Shown here: positions 33,265-43,736 of the stretch, in pieces
Layout: the number at the start of each line of letters is the position of its first letter
How positions within the stretch are numbered: the stretch's first letter is position 1
From: Deltaproteobacteria bacterium
Lineage (GTDB): Bacteria; Desulfobacterota; Syntrophia; Syntrophales; JACQWR01
Direction: 5' to 3'
Assembly (NCBI GenBank): GCA_016209105.1
Contig: JACQWR010000018.1
Coordinates: 242,030-306,029 of the forward strand
Length of the DNA stretch: 64,000 nt
Position numbers and translations under genes: made by a program
The notes under the pieces: generated by a model
What the model was told of the DNA's origin: nothing
Databases searched by the model: none
The model's input: only the letters and a program-made list of their open reading frames with translations

Positions 33265-34776
33265 TCATTTAACCAAGGGCGCGAAAAAGGCGGCATGGTT
33301 GGAGGTAAACACCGGCGGATCGTTTTTCACAATCGCCGCAACGGCGGGATGCCGTTTGAATTCCTTGTCCAGGAACCGCCGCACCAGATTGCGATCCCAT
33401 CCGTGGGGATGCCGGAACCCGGTGTAGAGGGAGAGGTCGCCCGCATAGAACTGTTCCGTTTCATACTCCCCGGCTTCATCACCGCAGACCGGCATGTTAA
33501 ACACCGCCAGGTTCAGGAAGCTGATTGCGTCCCGGTGCCTGACGACAAACTCCAGCGTCTTTTGGGCTGTTTGAGCGGTCTCCGGCGGGGTGCCGAAAAG
33601 AAGATAGACGTATGTGGCAATCCCCGCTTTCCTGAGATTTTCGAGAGCCTGCGAGGCCGTCGCAAGATCGATCCCTTTTCGCAGCCGGTCAAGCACGGCC
33701 TGGTCCCCCGACTCCAGGCCGAGCTTGAGCATCACGCACCCGGAGTGTTTGAGCGCGATACAGTAATCGAGGTCCGCCAGTTCCCTGCCGATTCGCGCGA
33801 ACCCGTACCACGGGACGCCGAGAGGCTTTTCCAGAAGCGCACGCATGAGCGCGGGGCTGATCGCATTATCCAGCAGATGCACGAGGGCAGGCTTTGTTTT
33901 CGAGATCAGGGCATTCATATCAGCCATCGCTTGCGCTGGGGGGACGGGCACGTAGGGATTGTCCTCTGTTCCTTCGGGACAGAAGGAACAGTTATGCCAG
34001 AAGCATCCGCTCGACCCGCTATAGGGAAGAATGACTCCCGGGGCAAGGTATTGCTGAAGCGGCAGTGAAGCGTAGTCCGGCGTATGGCGGTTCGGCTTCA
34101 GGTCTTTCACTCCCAACAAATCGAGAAGTGCTCCCTCCCCGGGACCGGCAATGAGGTGATCCACAAGGCCGGCAAAGGTGTTCTTCCAGCGGGGCCGTTT
34201 CGTCCACGAGGTCACCAGGGAGCCGCCAAGGACGATCTTCGCGCCGGGCAACTCCTTTCTCACGCAACCGATCATGGCGAAGGTACAGAGCGCTTGGCTC
34301 AGGTAATTCAGGGAAAATCCGACCAGGGGATCATCAAGAATTTCCCGCAGGCGCTTGCTGAAATAACCATAGAAGGGATTCCGTTCGGGGTGCTCGGCCG
34401 ACGCGATGAGGTCCGCGCTCCGGACCGGTGAGAGCTGCGCGTGGTGATAATCCGCCAGGCTCAGGGTTGCGCCGGACGCCCTGGCGGATGCCGCAAGGAC
34501 ACGGTTCACGTCTCTTACCGCGCGGCTGTACCGGTCAAAAGACCGATAGGTTTGCGGAGCCCGAAGAGCGGCGATATTGGCAGGGAGATTCTTGACCGCC
34601 CGCCGGGTCCAGGTATCGGACGGCGGCTGCGGCTGCTGTGCGAGAGAGAGAAGCCCTTCGAGATTGGCGTCCAGGACCGTGCAGGGAAGGCCGTGCGCCG
34701 AGAGGGCGCCCGCCAGTTTCGCTATGCCGGCCGGCGGCTCGCAGGCCTTGGCAACGGGAGGAAAGATAAGAAGCAT
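33265..34776 (-). CDS. B12-binding-domain radical SAM protein
   Basis: 503 residues. The N-terminal about 150 residues form a cobalamin-binding-like Rossmann domain (LLIFPPVAKACEPPAGIAKLAGAL). Then the radical SAM cluster motif GCFWHNCSFC (C-x4-C-x2-C, a spacing used in this group) at about residue 250, with GLESGDQAVLDRLRKG downstream as in Elp3/MiaB-like barrels. The substrate cannot be predicted. It is the first gene of a minus-strand pair with the MutY-like gene, separated by one base. Confidence 0.8.
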   Translation of the reverse strand: MLLIFPPVAKACEPPAGIAKLAGALSAHGLPCTVLDANLEGLLSLAQQPQPPSDTWTRRAVKNLPANIAALRAPQTYRSFDRYSRAVRDVNRVLAASARASGATLSLADYHHAQLSPVRSADLIASAEHPERNPFYGYFSKRLREILDDPLVGFSLNYLSQALCTFAMIGCVRKELPGAKIVLGGSLVTSWTKRPRWKNTFAGLVDHLIAGPGEGALLDLLGVKDLKPNRHTPDYASLPLQQYLAPGVILPYSGSSGCFWHNCSFCPEGTEDNPYVPVPPAQAMADMNALISKTKPALVHLLDNAISPALMRALLEKPLGVPWYGFARIGRELADLDYCIALKHSGCVMLKLGLESGDQAVLDRLRKGIDLATASQALENLRKAGIATYVYLLFGTPPETAQTAQKTLEFVVRHRDAISFLNLAVFNMPVCGDEAGEYETEQFYAGDLSLYTGFRHPHGWDRNLVRRFLDKEFKRHPAVAAIVKNDPPVFTSNHAAFFAPLVK

Positions 34777-34870
34777 GAGATATTATGACTGATGGAGGGC
34801 GCTATATCAAGAGCATTTGTAAAAAACGGCGCACTGCCCTCTGCCCTGACACACCTTCATAATAAGGGGC

Positions 34871-34898
34871 TGGACAATCGCCTGAATTTTGCTATTAT
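34871..34898 (+). promoter_or_regulatory. Promoter of the liv operon
   Basis: TGGACA (34871-34876), 16-base spacer, TATTAT (34893-34898). Leader of about 60 bases to livK. Confidence 0.55.
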
Positions 34899-34964
34899 CA
34901 CTCCCCACGATCCGCTCATTTTCGAAGGGATACAGAGGATAACAACAATTTACGGAGGAACGTG

Positions 34965-36101
34965 ATGAAATTACCGGGAAAGGCACTGGTTCTCGTTACA
35001 GCTATTGCATTATTTGCTACCGCTTCCCCAGCGGCGGAAATACGGATCGGCGTCGCCGAGGCGCTGACGGGACCTGTCGCAAAATACGGTGTGCCTATCA
35101 GGAATGGATTTGCGCTGGCCGCCGAAGAGATAAATGCCAAAGGCGGGATAAAGGGAAATAAAATTGAGCTCATCATTGAAGACGAGCAGGGGAAAAAGGA
35201 GGAAGCAATCAACGTCTTCAAAAAGTTCATCTTCAAAGATCGGACGCTGGCCATCTTCGGCCCCACCCTTTCCAACTCGGCCTTTGCTGCGGACCCCATA
35301 GCAAATGCCCAGAAGACGATTGTTTTCGGCACATCGAATACGGCAGAGGGGATCACCGCCATCGGCCCCTATGTGTTCCGGAATTCCATTGCCGAGGCGG
35401 ACATCCTCCCCAAGGTTGTCGGCGTGGCAAAGAAAAAACTGGGTTTGAAAAAAGTGGCGATCCTCTACGGGAACGACGACTCCTTTACCAAATCGGGCTA
35501 CGACGTTTTCAAACGGGTAGTCGAGCAGGAGAAATTGCAGGTCCTGACTACGGAGACGTTTGCAAAGGGAGACATTGATTTTTCCGCCCAGCTCACAAAG
35601 ATAAAAAACCTGAACCCCGACGCTATCATCTGTTCCGCGCTCGTGGAAGAAGCGGCAAATATCATCCTGCAGGCGAGGAAACTGGGAATGCCGGAGCGCA
35701 TCCGATTTATCGGCGGCAACGGGTTCAACTCGGCAAAGCTTATGGAGATTGCGGGCAAGGCGGCGGAGGGCTCCATCAGCGGCAGCCCTTGGTTCCTCGA
35801 CGATCCGAGCGCCAAAAACCAGGAATTCGTCCGGACGTACACCGCCAAGTTCAGCATTCCGCCGGACCAGTTTGCCGCCCAGGCCTACGACGCTCTCTAC
35901 ATCATGGCCGAGGGAATAAAGGCGGCGAAGCTCTCCGGCAATCTGGAGAAAGACAGGACCGCCCTCCGGAATGCCCTCGCGAAGGTCAAGAATTTCAAAG
36001 GCGTGGGCGGGCTGTTTTCCTTCAATGAAAATCGCGACGCCGCGCAAAAGGGACGGGTTCTTATCATTAAAAAAGGGAAATTCAGCCTCTATGCCGAGTA
36101 A
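34965..36101 (+). CDS. livK: Branched-chain amino-acid ABC transporter substrate-binding protein
   Basis: 378 residues from ATG 34965, with GGAGGA five bases upstream (the GTG at 34962 is too close). Signal peptide to about residue 24 (ATASPAAE). Periplasmic binding protein type 1 fold: IRIGVAEALTGPVAKYG, GGIKGNKIELIIEDEQGK, FGPTLSNSAFA. First gene of a five-gene uptake operon. Liv-type proteins of anaerobes also bind other carboxylates or aromatic acids, so the ligand is not certain. Confidence 0.9.
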   Translation: MKLPGKALVLVTAIALFATASPAAEIRIGVAEALTGPVAKYGVPIRNGFALAAEEINAKGGIKGNKIELIIEDEQGKKEEAINVFKKFIFKDRTLAIFGPTLSNSAFAADPIANAQKTIVFGTSNTAEGITAIGPYVFRNSIAEADILPKVVGVAKKKLGLKKVAILYGNDDSFTKSGYDVFKRVVEQEKLQVLTTETFAKGDIDFSAQLTKIKNLNPDAIICSALVEEAANIILQARKLGMPERIRFIGGNGFNSAKLMEIAGKAAEGSISGSPWFLDDPSAKNQEFVRTYTAKFSIPPDQFAAQAYDALYIMAEGIKAAKLSGNLEKDRTALRNALAKVKNFKGVGGLFSFNENRDAAQKGRVLIIKKGKFSLYAE

Positions 36102-36137
36102 GATGTAAGGAAAGATACGTTCCTGGTCCATAATCCA

Positions 36138-36206
36138 GTCACTCCCGCGCAGGCGGGAGTCCAGAAGCTCATTGAATTCCTGGATTCCCGCCTACACGGG
36201 AATGAC
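36138..36206 (+). repeat. Inverted pair of TTCCCGC palindromic repeats
   Basis: GTCACTCCCGCGCAGGCGGGAGTCCAG, then after about 15 bases CTGGATTCCCGCC..CGGGAATGAC. This is the inverted-pair form of a repeat widespread in proteobacterial genomes, here inside the livK-livH gap. It may stabilise the upstream livK message. Confidence 0.65.
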
Positions 36207-36272
36207 CTGGTGGAACCGGAAACGGCCTTTTCAGCAATCGGCGAAGACCTTATCTGCATCGGAAGGGTAACC

Positions 36273-37154
36273 GTGTTTCTCCAACAATTCGCCAACGCAC
36301 TCGCCCTGGGCTCCGTCTATGCCCTCTTCGCCATCGGATTCACGCTCATCTTCGGCGTCCTGGAGATCATCACCCTCGCGCACGGCACGATCTTTATGGT
36401 GGGCGCCTTTGCGGGTCTGTTGGCCGTCACAAAGCTTCACTTGGGGCTCGGCCCCGCCATTCTTACAGCCATGCTTGCCGCCGGAACGCTGGGCTGGGTC
36501 ATTGATCTGGTAGCGGTACGCCCCCTCAGGAAACGGAGCTTCCACCACCTGGCGCCCATGATCGCCACCATCGGCTGCGCCACGTTCATCACCAGCATCG
36601 CCCAGGGTCTCTTCGGCGCCGAGGCCTACCGCTTCCCTTTCGATTTCGTCCCTGCGACCTCCTACACCTTAGGCCCCGTCCAGCTCACCCTGCTGCAGCT
36701 CATCATCATCGCCATCTCTTTCGCCTTCATGGTAATCATCATTGTTCTTTTGCATAAAACAAAATGGGGGAAAGCGGTGCGCGCCGTCGCGGAAAATCGC
36801 CGAACCGCAGCGCTCCTCGGCATCCCCGTGGACAGGGTATATCAGATTACCTCCTTTACGGCAGGGGCTCTGGGAGGCGCAGCAGGGATACTCACGGGCA
36901 TCAACTTCAACACCATCCATGCCTTCATGGGCGGCCCCATGCTGCACCGGGGCATCGCCGTCGTCATCCTGGGCGGCATGGGCGATATCAGAGGCGCCCT
37001 GCTGGGCGGGCTTATCCTTGGATTTTCCGAGATCATGAGCGTGGCCTACATCTCTTCCGATTTTCGGGACGCCGTCTCCTTCGGCCTCCTGTTTCTCATC
37101 CTGCTTTTGAAGCCGGCGGGCATCTTCGGCAGGACGGGGGAAAGGAAGGTTTAG
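36273..37154 (+). CDS. livH: Branched-chain amino-acid ABC permease LivH
   Basis: 293 residues from GTG 36273, preceded by GGAAGGG; the track's ATG 36210 reads out of the palindromic repeat. Eight or so membrane helices, beginning FANALALGSVYALFAIGFTLIFGVLEIITLAHG, which is the standard LivH start. The EAA-like cytoplasmic loop is AVAENRRTAALLGIPVDRVY. It forms the channel with LivM. Confidence 0.92.
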   Translation: MFLQQFANALALGSVYALFAIGFTLIFGVLEIITLAHGTIFMVGAFAGLLAVTKLHLGLGPAILTAMLAAGTLGWVIDLVAVRPLRKRSFHHLAPMIATIGCATFITSIAQGLFGAEAYRFPFDFVPATSYTLGPVQLTLLQLIIIAISFAFMVIIIVLLHKTKWGKAVRAVAENRRTAALLGIPVDRVYQITSFTAGALGGAAGILTGINFNTIHAFMGGPMLHRGIAVVILGGMGDIRGALLGGLILGFSEIMSVAYISSDFRDAVSFGLLFLILLLKPAGIFGRTGERKV

Positions 37155-37157
37155 GAT

Positions 37158-38009
37158 ATGGGCGAATTCCTGGCATCAACCTGGTACACCTATAACACGC
37201 TTCTTTACACCATCTTCGTGAACGGCATGCTGGCGCTCTCCATCTACCTCACCCTCGCCTGCGGCCAGCTATCGCTCGGGAATGCGGCATTCATGGGCAT
37301 GGGCGCCTACACCGCCGCCATCCTTACCATGAAAGCGGGCGCCCCGTTCGGGATCGCCCTTATCGCCGGAGGCGCGCTGCCCGCCCTCGTCGCCCTCATC
37401 ATCGGCATACCGACCCTGCGGCTCTCCGGCGTTTACCTTGCCATGGCGACGCTCGGATTCGGCGAAGTGGTTCGGGTGGCCTTCCTCAACATGAGCATCA
37501 CAGGCGGTTCCCTGGGTTTGAACGGGGTGCCCGCGAAGACGGAATTCTGGCACCTGCTCCTCGTCATGGGGATACTGATTTATTTCTTTGTAAAACTTAA
37601 GAGCTCACGATTCGGCAGGGCGCTGGAGGCAATCAACGAAGACGAAACGGCAGCATCGGTCATGGGCATACGAACAACCCTCTTCAAGGTATGGGCGTTT
37701 GCCGCCGGGGCTTTTATCGCGGGTGTCGCGGGCGGCCTGAATGCGCATTTCACGTTTTTCGTCTCCCCCCGCGAATACGGCTTCGAATTCGCCGTGGATA
37801 TCCTGACGTTCGCCATCCTGGGCGGCACCCAAACCTTCTGGGGACCGATCGTCGGCAGCACCATTCTTACCCTACTGCCCGAACTGCTCAGGTTCATGGG
37901 GCCATACCGTCTGGCCCTCAACGGCCTCATCCTGCTCTTTGTCGTGATCTACCTCCCGAACGGCATCGTGAGCAGGGACACCTTTAAAAAGAAAGCCGAC
38001 CGAGGTTAA
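37158..38009 (+). CDS. livM: Branched-chain amino-acid ABC permease LivM
   Basis: 283 residues, polytopic, with LACGQLSLGNAAFMGMGAYTAA at the start of the LivM core and RALEAINEDETAASVMGIRTTLFKVWAF as the ATPase-contact loop. It starts 3 bases after livH and ends 1 base before livG. Second channel subunit of the transporter. Confidence 0.92.
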   Translation: MGEFLASTWYTYNTLLYTIFVNGMLALSIYLTLACGQLSLGNAAFMGMGAYTAAILTMKAGAPFGIALIAGGALPALVALIIGIPTLRLSGVYLAMATLGFGEVVRVAFLNMSITGGSLGLNGVPAKTEFWHLLLVMGILIYFFVKLKSSRFGRALEAINEDETAASVMGIRTTLFKVWAFAAGAFIAGVAGGLNAHFTFFVSPREYGFEFAVDILTFAILGGTQTFWGPIVGSTILTLLPELLRFMGPYRLALNGLILLFVVIYLPNGIVSRDTFKKKADRG

Positions 38010-38010
38010 C

Positions 38011-38766
38011 GTGCTGAAGGTACAAAACATCATCAAGGATTTCGGCGGGCTGCGCGTCTTGGATGGCGTGGTGTTTCAGGTCGCCGAGGGTGCGATCTTC
38101 GGTCTCATCGGCCCGAACGGGGCGGGCAAGACGACGGTATTCAACATCGTCAGCGGCCTCCTGCAACCCACTGACGGAAGAGTCATCTTTAACGGCGCCG
38201 ACATAACGCGCCTGCCGCCCCACGCCATTGCCGCGCAGGGGATCAGCCGCACCTTCCAGAACATCAGGATCTTCGGGGAAATGTCCCTCCTGGAAAACGT
38301 GCTGGTGGGCATGCACCGGCTCTTCAGCTACTCCCCCGCCGCCATGTTCTTTGACCTGCCGAAGAAGCGAACGGAGGAAAAGCTGCTCCGGGAAAAGGCA
38401 TGCGATATCCTTTCCCTCGTCAACCTGGAAGACAAGGCGGACTGGGCGGCGAAAAATCTCTCCTACGGCGGGCAGAGAAAACTGGAGCTGGCACGCGCAC
38501 TGGCCACCGATCCCAAACTCCTTCTCGTAGACGAACCGGCGGCGGGCATGAACCCTGCGGAAACCGAGGAGCTGATGGACGAGATCGTACAGATCAACCG
38601 CAGGGGATACACCATCTGCGTTATCGAACACGACATGAAGGTCATCATGGGCATCTGCGGGCAGATTGCCGTTCTGAATTTCGGGGAGCTGATCGCCGAA
38701 GGCTCGCCGGAAGAGGTAAAAAGAAATCCGCTCGTGATCGAGGCGTACCTGGGAAAGGAAGGGTAG
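38011..38766 (+). CDS. livG: Branched-chain amino-acid ABC ATPase LivG
   Basis: 251 residues, GTG start. Walker A GPNGAGKT (about residue 34), signature LSYGGQRKLELARAL, Walker B LLLVDEPAAGMNP, switch His in VIEHDM. The insert between Q-loop and signature (MHRLFSYSPAAMF...) is typical of LivG rather than LivF. Energises the LivHM channel together with LivF. Confidence 0.95.
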   Translation: MLKVQNIIKDFGGLRVLDGVVFQVAEGAIFGLIGPNGAGKTTVFNIVSGLLQPTDGRVIFNGADITRLPPHAIAAQGISRTFQNIRIFGEMSLLENVLVGMHRLFSYSPAAMFFDLPKKRTEEKLLREKACDILSLVNLEDKADWAAKNLSYGGQRKLELARALATDPKLLLVDEPAAGMNPAETEELMDEIVQINRRGYTICVIEHDMKVIMGICGQIAVLNFGELIAEGSPEEVKRNPLVIEAYLGKEG

Positions 38767-38767
38767 C

Positions 38768-39469
38768 ATGCTGGAGCTCGCCGATGTCTCAATAACTTAC
38801 GGCCACATCCAGGCGTTGAAAGGCATATCCCTCGAGGTGAGAGAGGGAGAGATCGTCGCCTTGATCGGCGCGAACGGCGCGGGAAAGAGCACGACCTTGA
38901 ACGCCGTTTCCGGCCTGGTCCCGACGACGGCGGGCAATATCGTCTATCAGGGAAGGAGCATCACGGGGCGGGCGCCCCATACGATCGTGCGGGAGGGCAT
39001 TGTCCAGGTGCCGGAGGGGCGGGCGATCCTCACCACGCTTACGGTCTCTGACAATCTCGAACTGGGGGGCTTTGTCCGGCGCGATTCCGAAAAAGATAAG
39101 GACATGGATGCCGTCTTCGCCCGCTTCCCCGTCCTCAAGGAAAAGGCCGGCGAACCGGCGGGCATCCTGTCCGGGGGCGAACAGCAGATGCTGGCGCTCG
39201 GAAGGGCGCTGATGGCACGGCCGAAGCTCCTCCTCCTCGACGAGCCGTCCATGGGGCTTGCGCCGCTCATTGTCCGGGACATCTTCAACATCATTCTGGA
39301 GATAAATAAAGGCGGGACGGCGATCCTGCTCGTCGAACAGAACGCGAAAATGGCGCTCAAGATCAGCGGCCGGGGATACGTGATCGAAACGGGAAGGATC
39401 GTCCTGGAAGACAGCGCCGAAAACCTGCTGCACAACCCAAAGGTGATCGCCGCGTATCTGGGTGGTTAA
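38768..39469 (+). CDS. livF: Branched-chain amino-acid ABC ATPase LivF
   Basis: 233 residues, the usual LivF size. Walker A GANGAGKST, LSGGEQQMLALGRALM signature, LLLDEPSMGLAPLIV Walker B, VEQNA switch region. Begins one base after livG. Last gene of the operon; the next 130 bases hold no gene before the DUF169 promoter. Confidence 0.95.
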   Translation: MLELADVSITYGHIQALKGISLEVREGEIVALIGANGAGKSTTLNAVSGLVPTTAGNIVYQGRSITGRAPHTIVREGIVQVPEGRAILTTLTVSDNLELGGFVRRDSEKDKDMDAVFARFPVLKEKAGEPAGILSGGEQQMLALGRALMARPKLLLLDEPSMGLAPLIVRDIFNIILEINKGGTAILLVEQNAKMALKISGRGYVIETGRIVLEDSAENLLHNPKVIAAYLGG

Positions 39470-39603
39470 GGCTGGGAAACATATAGACGGTTAAGTTCGA
39501 TGGCTTCTTTGAGGGTTACCTGGCGACCTTCGTTATTTCGGAGTTATTTGACGATCTAAAATGTCATCTTTCAACATAATTACCACTATTTTAATGACAT
39601 GCC

Positions 39604-39632
39604 TTGTTTTGATACCGTACTTGCTCTATAAT
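39604..39632 (+). promoter_or_regulatory. Promoter of the DUF169 gene
   Basis: TTGTTT (39604-39609), 17-base spacer, TATAAT (39627-39632). Confidence 0.5.
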
Positions 39633-39688
39633 GGGGAACAACGTGATGTCCACTATTTATGGTTTCTGCGTGAGCAAAGGAGGAACCC

Positions 39689-40501
39689 ATGGAAAGCAAG
39701 ATTGTGAGCGCTGTCAAGCTGAAGCATCATCCCGTCGCGTTGATCTGGAGCGATAAAAAACCGGAAGGAACGGTGCAGTTTCAGGAGGGCAAGTGGGGCT
39801 GCGTCATGTGGCTTATCGCGTCTGCGGCCAAGGGAAAGACGGCTGCCTGCGACCGGAAGACCTTCGGCTGCTTCGGCGGCGGCGTGGGCCTGGGCTTCGG
39901 CAACCAGTACAAAAACTTCCCCGGCGGCGAGGAGTGCTTCTGCCGTTTCCTTTCCTCAGGAAACGAGGGATGGGAAAAGGGCCGACAGGCGGCCCAACGG
40001 GTGAAGCCCTTCCTGCGGGAAGAGGCCTTCGATAATTTCCTCCACGGGGAACGCTACATCAAAACGCCGCAGCAGGTGGAAAAATTCACGGCGCGCCTGC
40101 CCATGACCGACATCCCCGCCCAACACGTCGTCTTCAAGCCCCTGGAGCAAACGGACCCGGCAAGGAACAATGTCCAGGTGGTGATCTTCTTCGCCAATCC
40201 GGACCAGGTTTCCGCATTGGTGGTGCTGGCAAACTACGGCCGCGATGATAATGAAACCTGTTTTATTCCCTTTGCGGCGGGCTGTCAGACCGTGGGCATT
40301 TATCCCTACAAGGAAGCGCAGTCGGCCAAGCCGCGGGCGGTTGTGGGACTTACCGATATTTCCGCGCGGGGAGAGATTGGCCGGCAATTAGGCCATGATC
40401 TGATGACCTTTGCCGTGCCGCTCGCGCTGTTTAAGGAAATGGAGTCAAACGTGGAAGGATCGTTCCTGGAGAGGCACAGTTGGAAAACCCTCTGTGAATA
40501 A
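39689..40501 (+). CDS. DUF169 family protein
   Basis: 270 residues. KIVSAVKLKHHPVALIWSDKKP and the cysteine-rich ACDRKTFGCFGGGVGLGFG plus FPGGEECFCRFL are hallmarks of DUF169, found mainly in anaerobes. Several conserved cysteines suggest metal or Fe-S binding, but no activity is established for the family. AAAGGAGGA precedes ATG 39689. Monocistronic, with its own promoter and a palindromic repeat after the stop. Confidence 0.85.
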   Translation: MESKIVSAVKLKHHPVALIWSDKKPEGTVQFQEGKWGCVMWLIASAAKGKTAACDRKTFGCFGGGVGLGFGNQYKNFPGGEECFCRFLSSGNEGWEKGRQAAQRVKPFLREEAFDNFLHGERYIKTPQQVEKFTARLPMTDIPAQHVVFKPLEQTDPARNNVQVVIFFANPDQVSALVVLANYGRDDNETCFIPFAAGCQTVGIYPYKEAQSAKPRAVVGLTDISARGEIGRQLGHDLMTFAVPLALFKEMESNVEGSFLERHSWKTLCE

Positions 40502-40511
40502 AGCCCCTTCG

Positions 40512-40582
40512 CGTCATTCCCGTGAAGACGGGAATCCAGGGCTTTTCGGCTGCTATGGACTCCCGCCTCCGCGGGAGTGACA
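40512..40582 (+). repeat. Inverted pair of TTCCCGT/C palindromic repeats
   Basis: GTCATTCCCGTGAAGACGGGAATCCAGG ... GGACTCCCGCC..CGGGAGTGACAGG between convergent genes. Same arrangement as at 36138-36206. It may act as a bidirectional terminator or message stabiliser. Confidence 0.65.
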
Positions 40583-40607
40583 GGATTTTTGCTCTTTTTC
40601 TTAGTCG

Positions 40608-41309
40608 TTAGTTCTGATCCTTGATGAGCATGGTGGAAGGATCGAGAATGAGCGCCTGCTGACTCGACGCGCTGGGGGCGCCCTTCAGGGCAATGATATG
40701 AATGTCCTTGCCGGACGGCCTGAGCTGAAGAGCAACATCGAACAGGTCGTCCACGCCCTGGAGCGGCTTCGGCATGGCGCCGGGAACTGCCTCCTCATGG
40801 CGATGGGTATGCACGGCAAACCAGACGTGGAGCCCCCGCTTGCCGGCAAGCGCCTTTAATTCCGTAAGGGTTTTCCGCACCGTCTCGTTAAAGTGAAGCC
40901 CGTCAATGATGACCATCTGGGGCGCGAAAATGCCCTGCTCCGTGAGATCGGTGATTCTCTCTTCCAGACGGGGCGCGCTAAACCCGTCAACCTTGAACGT
41001 CATGATGAACCGGTGGGGCAGTATGCTTTCCCAGAACTGGCTTATCTGCGCCACGTTATACAGTTTGGTAAGATCATCAAAAAGCTCCTTATACCAAAGG
41101 CTGACCTTGGTAACGGGATCCTGCAGGCTGATATGGAGAACGTTCTTTCCTCTCAGCATGGTGCTTAAGGCTATTTGGACCATAAGCGCCGTTTTGCCCG
41201 TGCCGGCATGGGCAAGCACGGCGCCGAACCCCCCCGCGGGAATGATGTCCTCCTCCTCGTATCCCATGAGTTGCAGGGGATTGCGGAGGATAAGCTCTTT
41301 TTTCAACAT
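40608..41309 (-). CDS. RecA-fold ATPase (KaiC/DnaB-like)
   Basis: 233 residues from the ATG at 41309, which has CAGGAA upstream; the track's longer ORF starts at 41375. Walker A AHAGTGKTAL at about residue 32, Walker B-like MVIIDGLHF at about 138. Overall it resembles single-domain KaiC/DnaB-type ATPases used for regulation. No partner is visible nearby. Function unknown. Confidence 0.7.
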   Translation of the reverse strand: MLKKELILRNPLQLMGYEEEDIIPAGGFGAVLAHAGTGKTALMVQIALSTMLRGKNVLHISLQDPVTKVSLWYKELFDDLTKLYNVAQISQFWESILPHRFIMTFKVDGFSAPRLEERITDLTEQGIFAPQMVIIDGLHFNETVRKTLTELKALAGKRGLHVWFAVHTHRHEEAVPGAMPKPLQGVDDLFDVALQLRPSGKDIHIIALKGAPSASSQQALILDPSTMLIKDQN

Positions 41310-41461
41310 TCTTATATTCCTGTCTTTTAAGTGAAGGACCGTTGCCTTGCGTTTAACGGCAATAGATGACTGCATACGCTGCTGCTTTTTCCTTTGTCCT
41401 TATAGTATAAAACCGCTGAGCAGTAAATATCCCGGCTGAAACGTGACGGCGTACCGCCGGA

Positions 41462-43549
41462 TTACGCGGCGCTCTTCTTGCGGGCGGCCACTTCCTCGGC
41501 AATCTTCTCCGCAATGGACTGCGGCACCTGCTTATACAGGGCAAACTCCATGGTGAACTGCGCCTTGCCCTGCGTGGCCGATCTTAAAATCGTGGAGAAA
41601 CCCACCATCTCGGCGAGCGGCACCTGCGCCTCCACGACGCACATGACCCCTTCGTCCTGGGCGCCCACGATCATCCCGCGGCGCTGATTCAAAAGTCCCA
41701 TGACGGCGCCCTGAAATTCCGTAGGCGTTTCCACGACGACCTTCATGATAGGCTCATGGACAACCGCCTTGGCCTTGGCATATCCCTCGCGGAATGCCCC
41801 ACGGGCCGCGGCCTGAAAGGCCATGTCGGATGAATCCACGGCATGCGAGGCCCCGTCGTTGATGACCACCTTGACGCCTGTGACGGGAAACTCCAGTTTC
41901 GGCCCTTTCTGCAGGCACAACCGGAACCCCTTTTCGCAGGCGGCAATGTACTGGGTGGGGATGGAACCGCCCCTGACCTCGTTCTCGAAAACGAAATCCC
42001 CATCGGCGACAGGTTCCAGGTATCCCGCCACGCGGGCGAATTGTCCGGCGCCGCCGGTCTGTTTCTTGTGCGTATAGTTGAATTCCGCCCGCTGGGTAAT
42101 CGTCTCGCGGTAGGAAACGCGGGGGTTTCCCGTCGTGACCTCGGCCCCGTATTCGCGGCGCATCCGCTCCACATACACTTCCAGGTGCAGCTCCCCCATC
42201 CCCTCGATGATCGTCTCGTTCGTTTCCGGATCCACGTGACTCCGGAACGTGGGATCTTCTTTGGTAAACCGGCCCAGGGCCTTCGCAAGATTCACTTCAG
42301 ACTTGTTATCCTTGGGGACAATGGCGAGCGAAATGACAGGATCAGGCACGAACATGGAAGTCATGCTCATACTGATCCCGGGGGAGACAAACGTGTCGCC
42401 GGAAGAACATTCAATCCCGAACAGGGCGCCGATGTAACCGGCGGGAATGGCCTCAATGTCCTCCATCTGGTCCGCATGCATGCGCACGAGCCGGCCGACC
42501 TTGACTTTTTTCCCGGTACGGGAATTCACGATGGTGGAACCCTTGGCAATCGTTCCCTGATAGACGCGAATATAGGTAAGCTGACCGTATTGTCCGTCTT
42601 CAAGCTTGAAGGCCAGCGCCACGATCGCTTTATCGGAATCACCGGACAGGATAACCGGAGTCTCATTGTTCTCCATGTCCAGCGCTACGTTTTCCACGTC
42701 GGATGGACAGGGCAACAGCATGGTGACCGCATCCAGCAGGGGCTGGACGGCTTTGTTCTTGTATGCCGACCCCAGACAAACGGGGGTGAGCCGGCGGCTG
42801 AGCGTGCCTTTGCGGATGGCAGCAATAAGCAGTTCCTCCGGGATTTCCTTTCCCTCGAGGATCGCATCGGTAAGTTCGTCGGAAAACAGGGACGCGGCAT
42901 CTATGAGTTCTTCCCGCTTTGCCTTGGCTTCCGGCAGCAGGTTCTCCGGAATCGCCTCCGCGCGGACGTCTTCACCGTTGGGTCCGTCAAAGTAAAACGC
43001 CTTCATGGAAACGAGGTCCACGACCCCCTCGAAATTACTCTCCAGTCCGATGGGTATCTGCATCGCCACGGCGTTGTGCCCGAGCTTCGACTTAAGCTGG
43101 GAAACAACCCGGTCGGGGTTGGCGCCGCTCCGGTCGCACTTGTTCACGAACGCGATGCAGGGGACCTTGTACCTCTTCATCTGCTGGTCCACGGTAATAG
43201 ACTGAGACTGCACCCCGCCCACCGAACAGAGGACGAGCACCGCCCCGTCAAGAACGCGCAATGAGCGCTCCACCTCGATGGTAAAATCAACGTGACCGGG
43301 GGTATCAATGATATTGATCTCATGCCCACGCCACTCGCAGAACGTGGCCGCGGAGGCGATGGTTATGCCGCGCTCCTTTTCAAGCTCCATGGAATCCATG
43401 GTAGCGCCCACGCCGTCCTTGCCCTTGACGTCGTGGATGGCGTGGATCCTTTTCGTGTAGAAGAGAATCCTCTCGGTAAGCGTCGTCTTGCCCGAATCTA
43501 TATGGGCGCTGATGCCGATGTTCCTTACTTTGCTGTTTTCGCTGTTCAT
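41462..43549 (-). CDS. fusA: Elongation factor G
   Basis: 695 residues from the ATG at 43549 ([28 protein letters not shown]); the 32 extra N-terminal residues of the track are not EF-G-like. GTPase motifs: AHIDSGKT (usual AHIDAGKT), [15 protein letters not shown]. All five domains are present, ending in the domain V segment [21 protein letters not shown]. It moves tRNA and mRNA on the ribosome. It is away from the str operon (rpsL-rpsG-fusA-tuf), so it may be a second EF-G or the only one at an unusual place. Confidence 0.92.
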   Translation of the reverse strand: MNSENSKVRNIGISAHIDSGKTTLTERILFYTKRIHAIHDVKGKDGVGATMDSMELEKERGITIASAATFCEWRGHEINIIDTPGHVDFTIEVERSLRVLDGAVLVLCSVGGVQSQSITVDQQMKRYKVPCIAFVNKCDRSGANPDRVVSQLKSKLGHNAVAMQIPIGLESNFEGVVDLVSMKAFYFDGPNGEDVRAEAIPENLLPEAKAKREELIDAASLFSDELTDAILEGKEIPEELLIAAIRKGTLSRRLTPVCLGSAYKNKAVQPLLDAVTMLLPCPSDVENVALDMENNETPVILSGDSDKAIVALAFKLEDGQYGQLTYIRVYQGTIAKGSTIVNSRTGKKVKVGRLVRMHADQMEDIEAIPAGYIGALFGIECSSGDTFVSPGISMSMTSMFVPDPVISLAIVPKDNKSEVNLAKALGRFTKEDPTFRSHVDPETNETIIEGMGELHLEVYVERMRREYGAEVTTGNPRVSYRETITQRAEFNYTHKKQTGGAGQFARVAGYLEPVADGDFVFENEVRGGSIPTQYIAACEKGFRLCLQKGPKLEFPVTGVKVVINDGASHAVDSSDMAFQAAARGAFREGYAKAKAVVHEPIMKVVVETPTEFQGAVMGLLNQRRGMIVGAQDEGVMCVVEAQVPLAEMVGFSTILRSATQGKAQFTMEFALYKQVPQSIAEKIAEEVAARKKSAA

Positions 43550-43736
43550 GCTGCCTATTCCCGTCTTCCTGAAATTGAAGTTCCTTAAAAAACAAAATGC
43601 GCGTTTCCGCGCTGAAAATAAAAAATCCCTCAATGGAAAAACCAATGGGGGACACCCGTGGCCGTCAGTATGATGGCGGTACTCTATTCATTTATGCCGA
43701 TTTTGTCAAGCATTTTTTTGAATTCATCATTCCCCG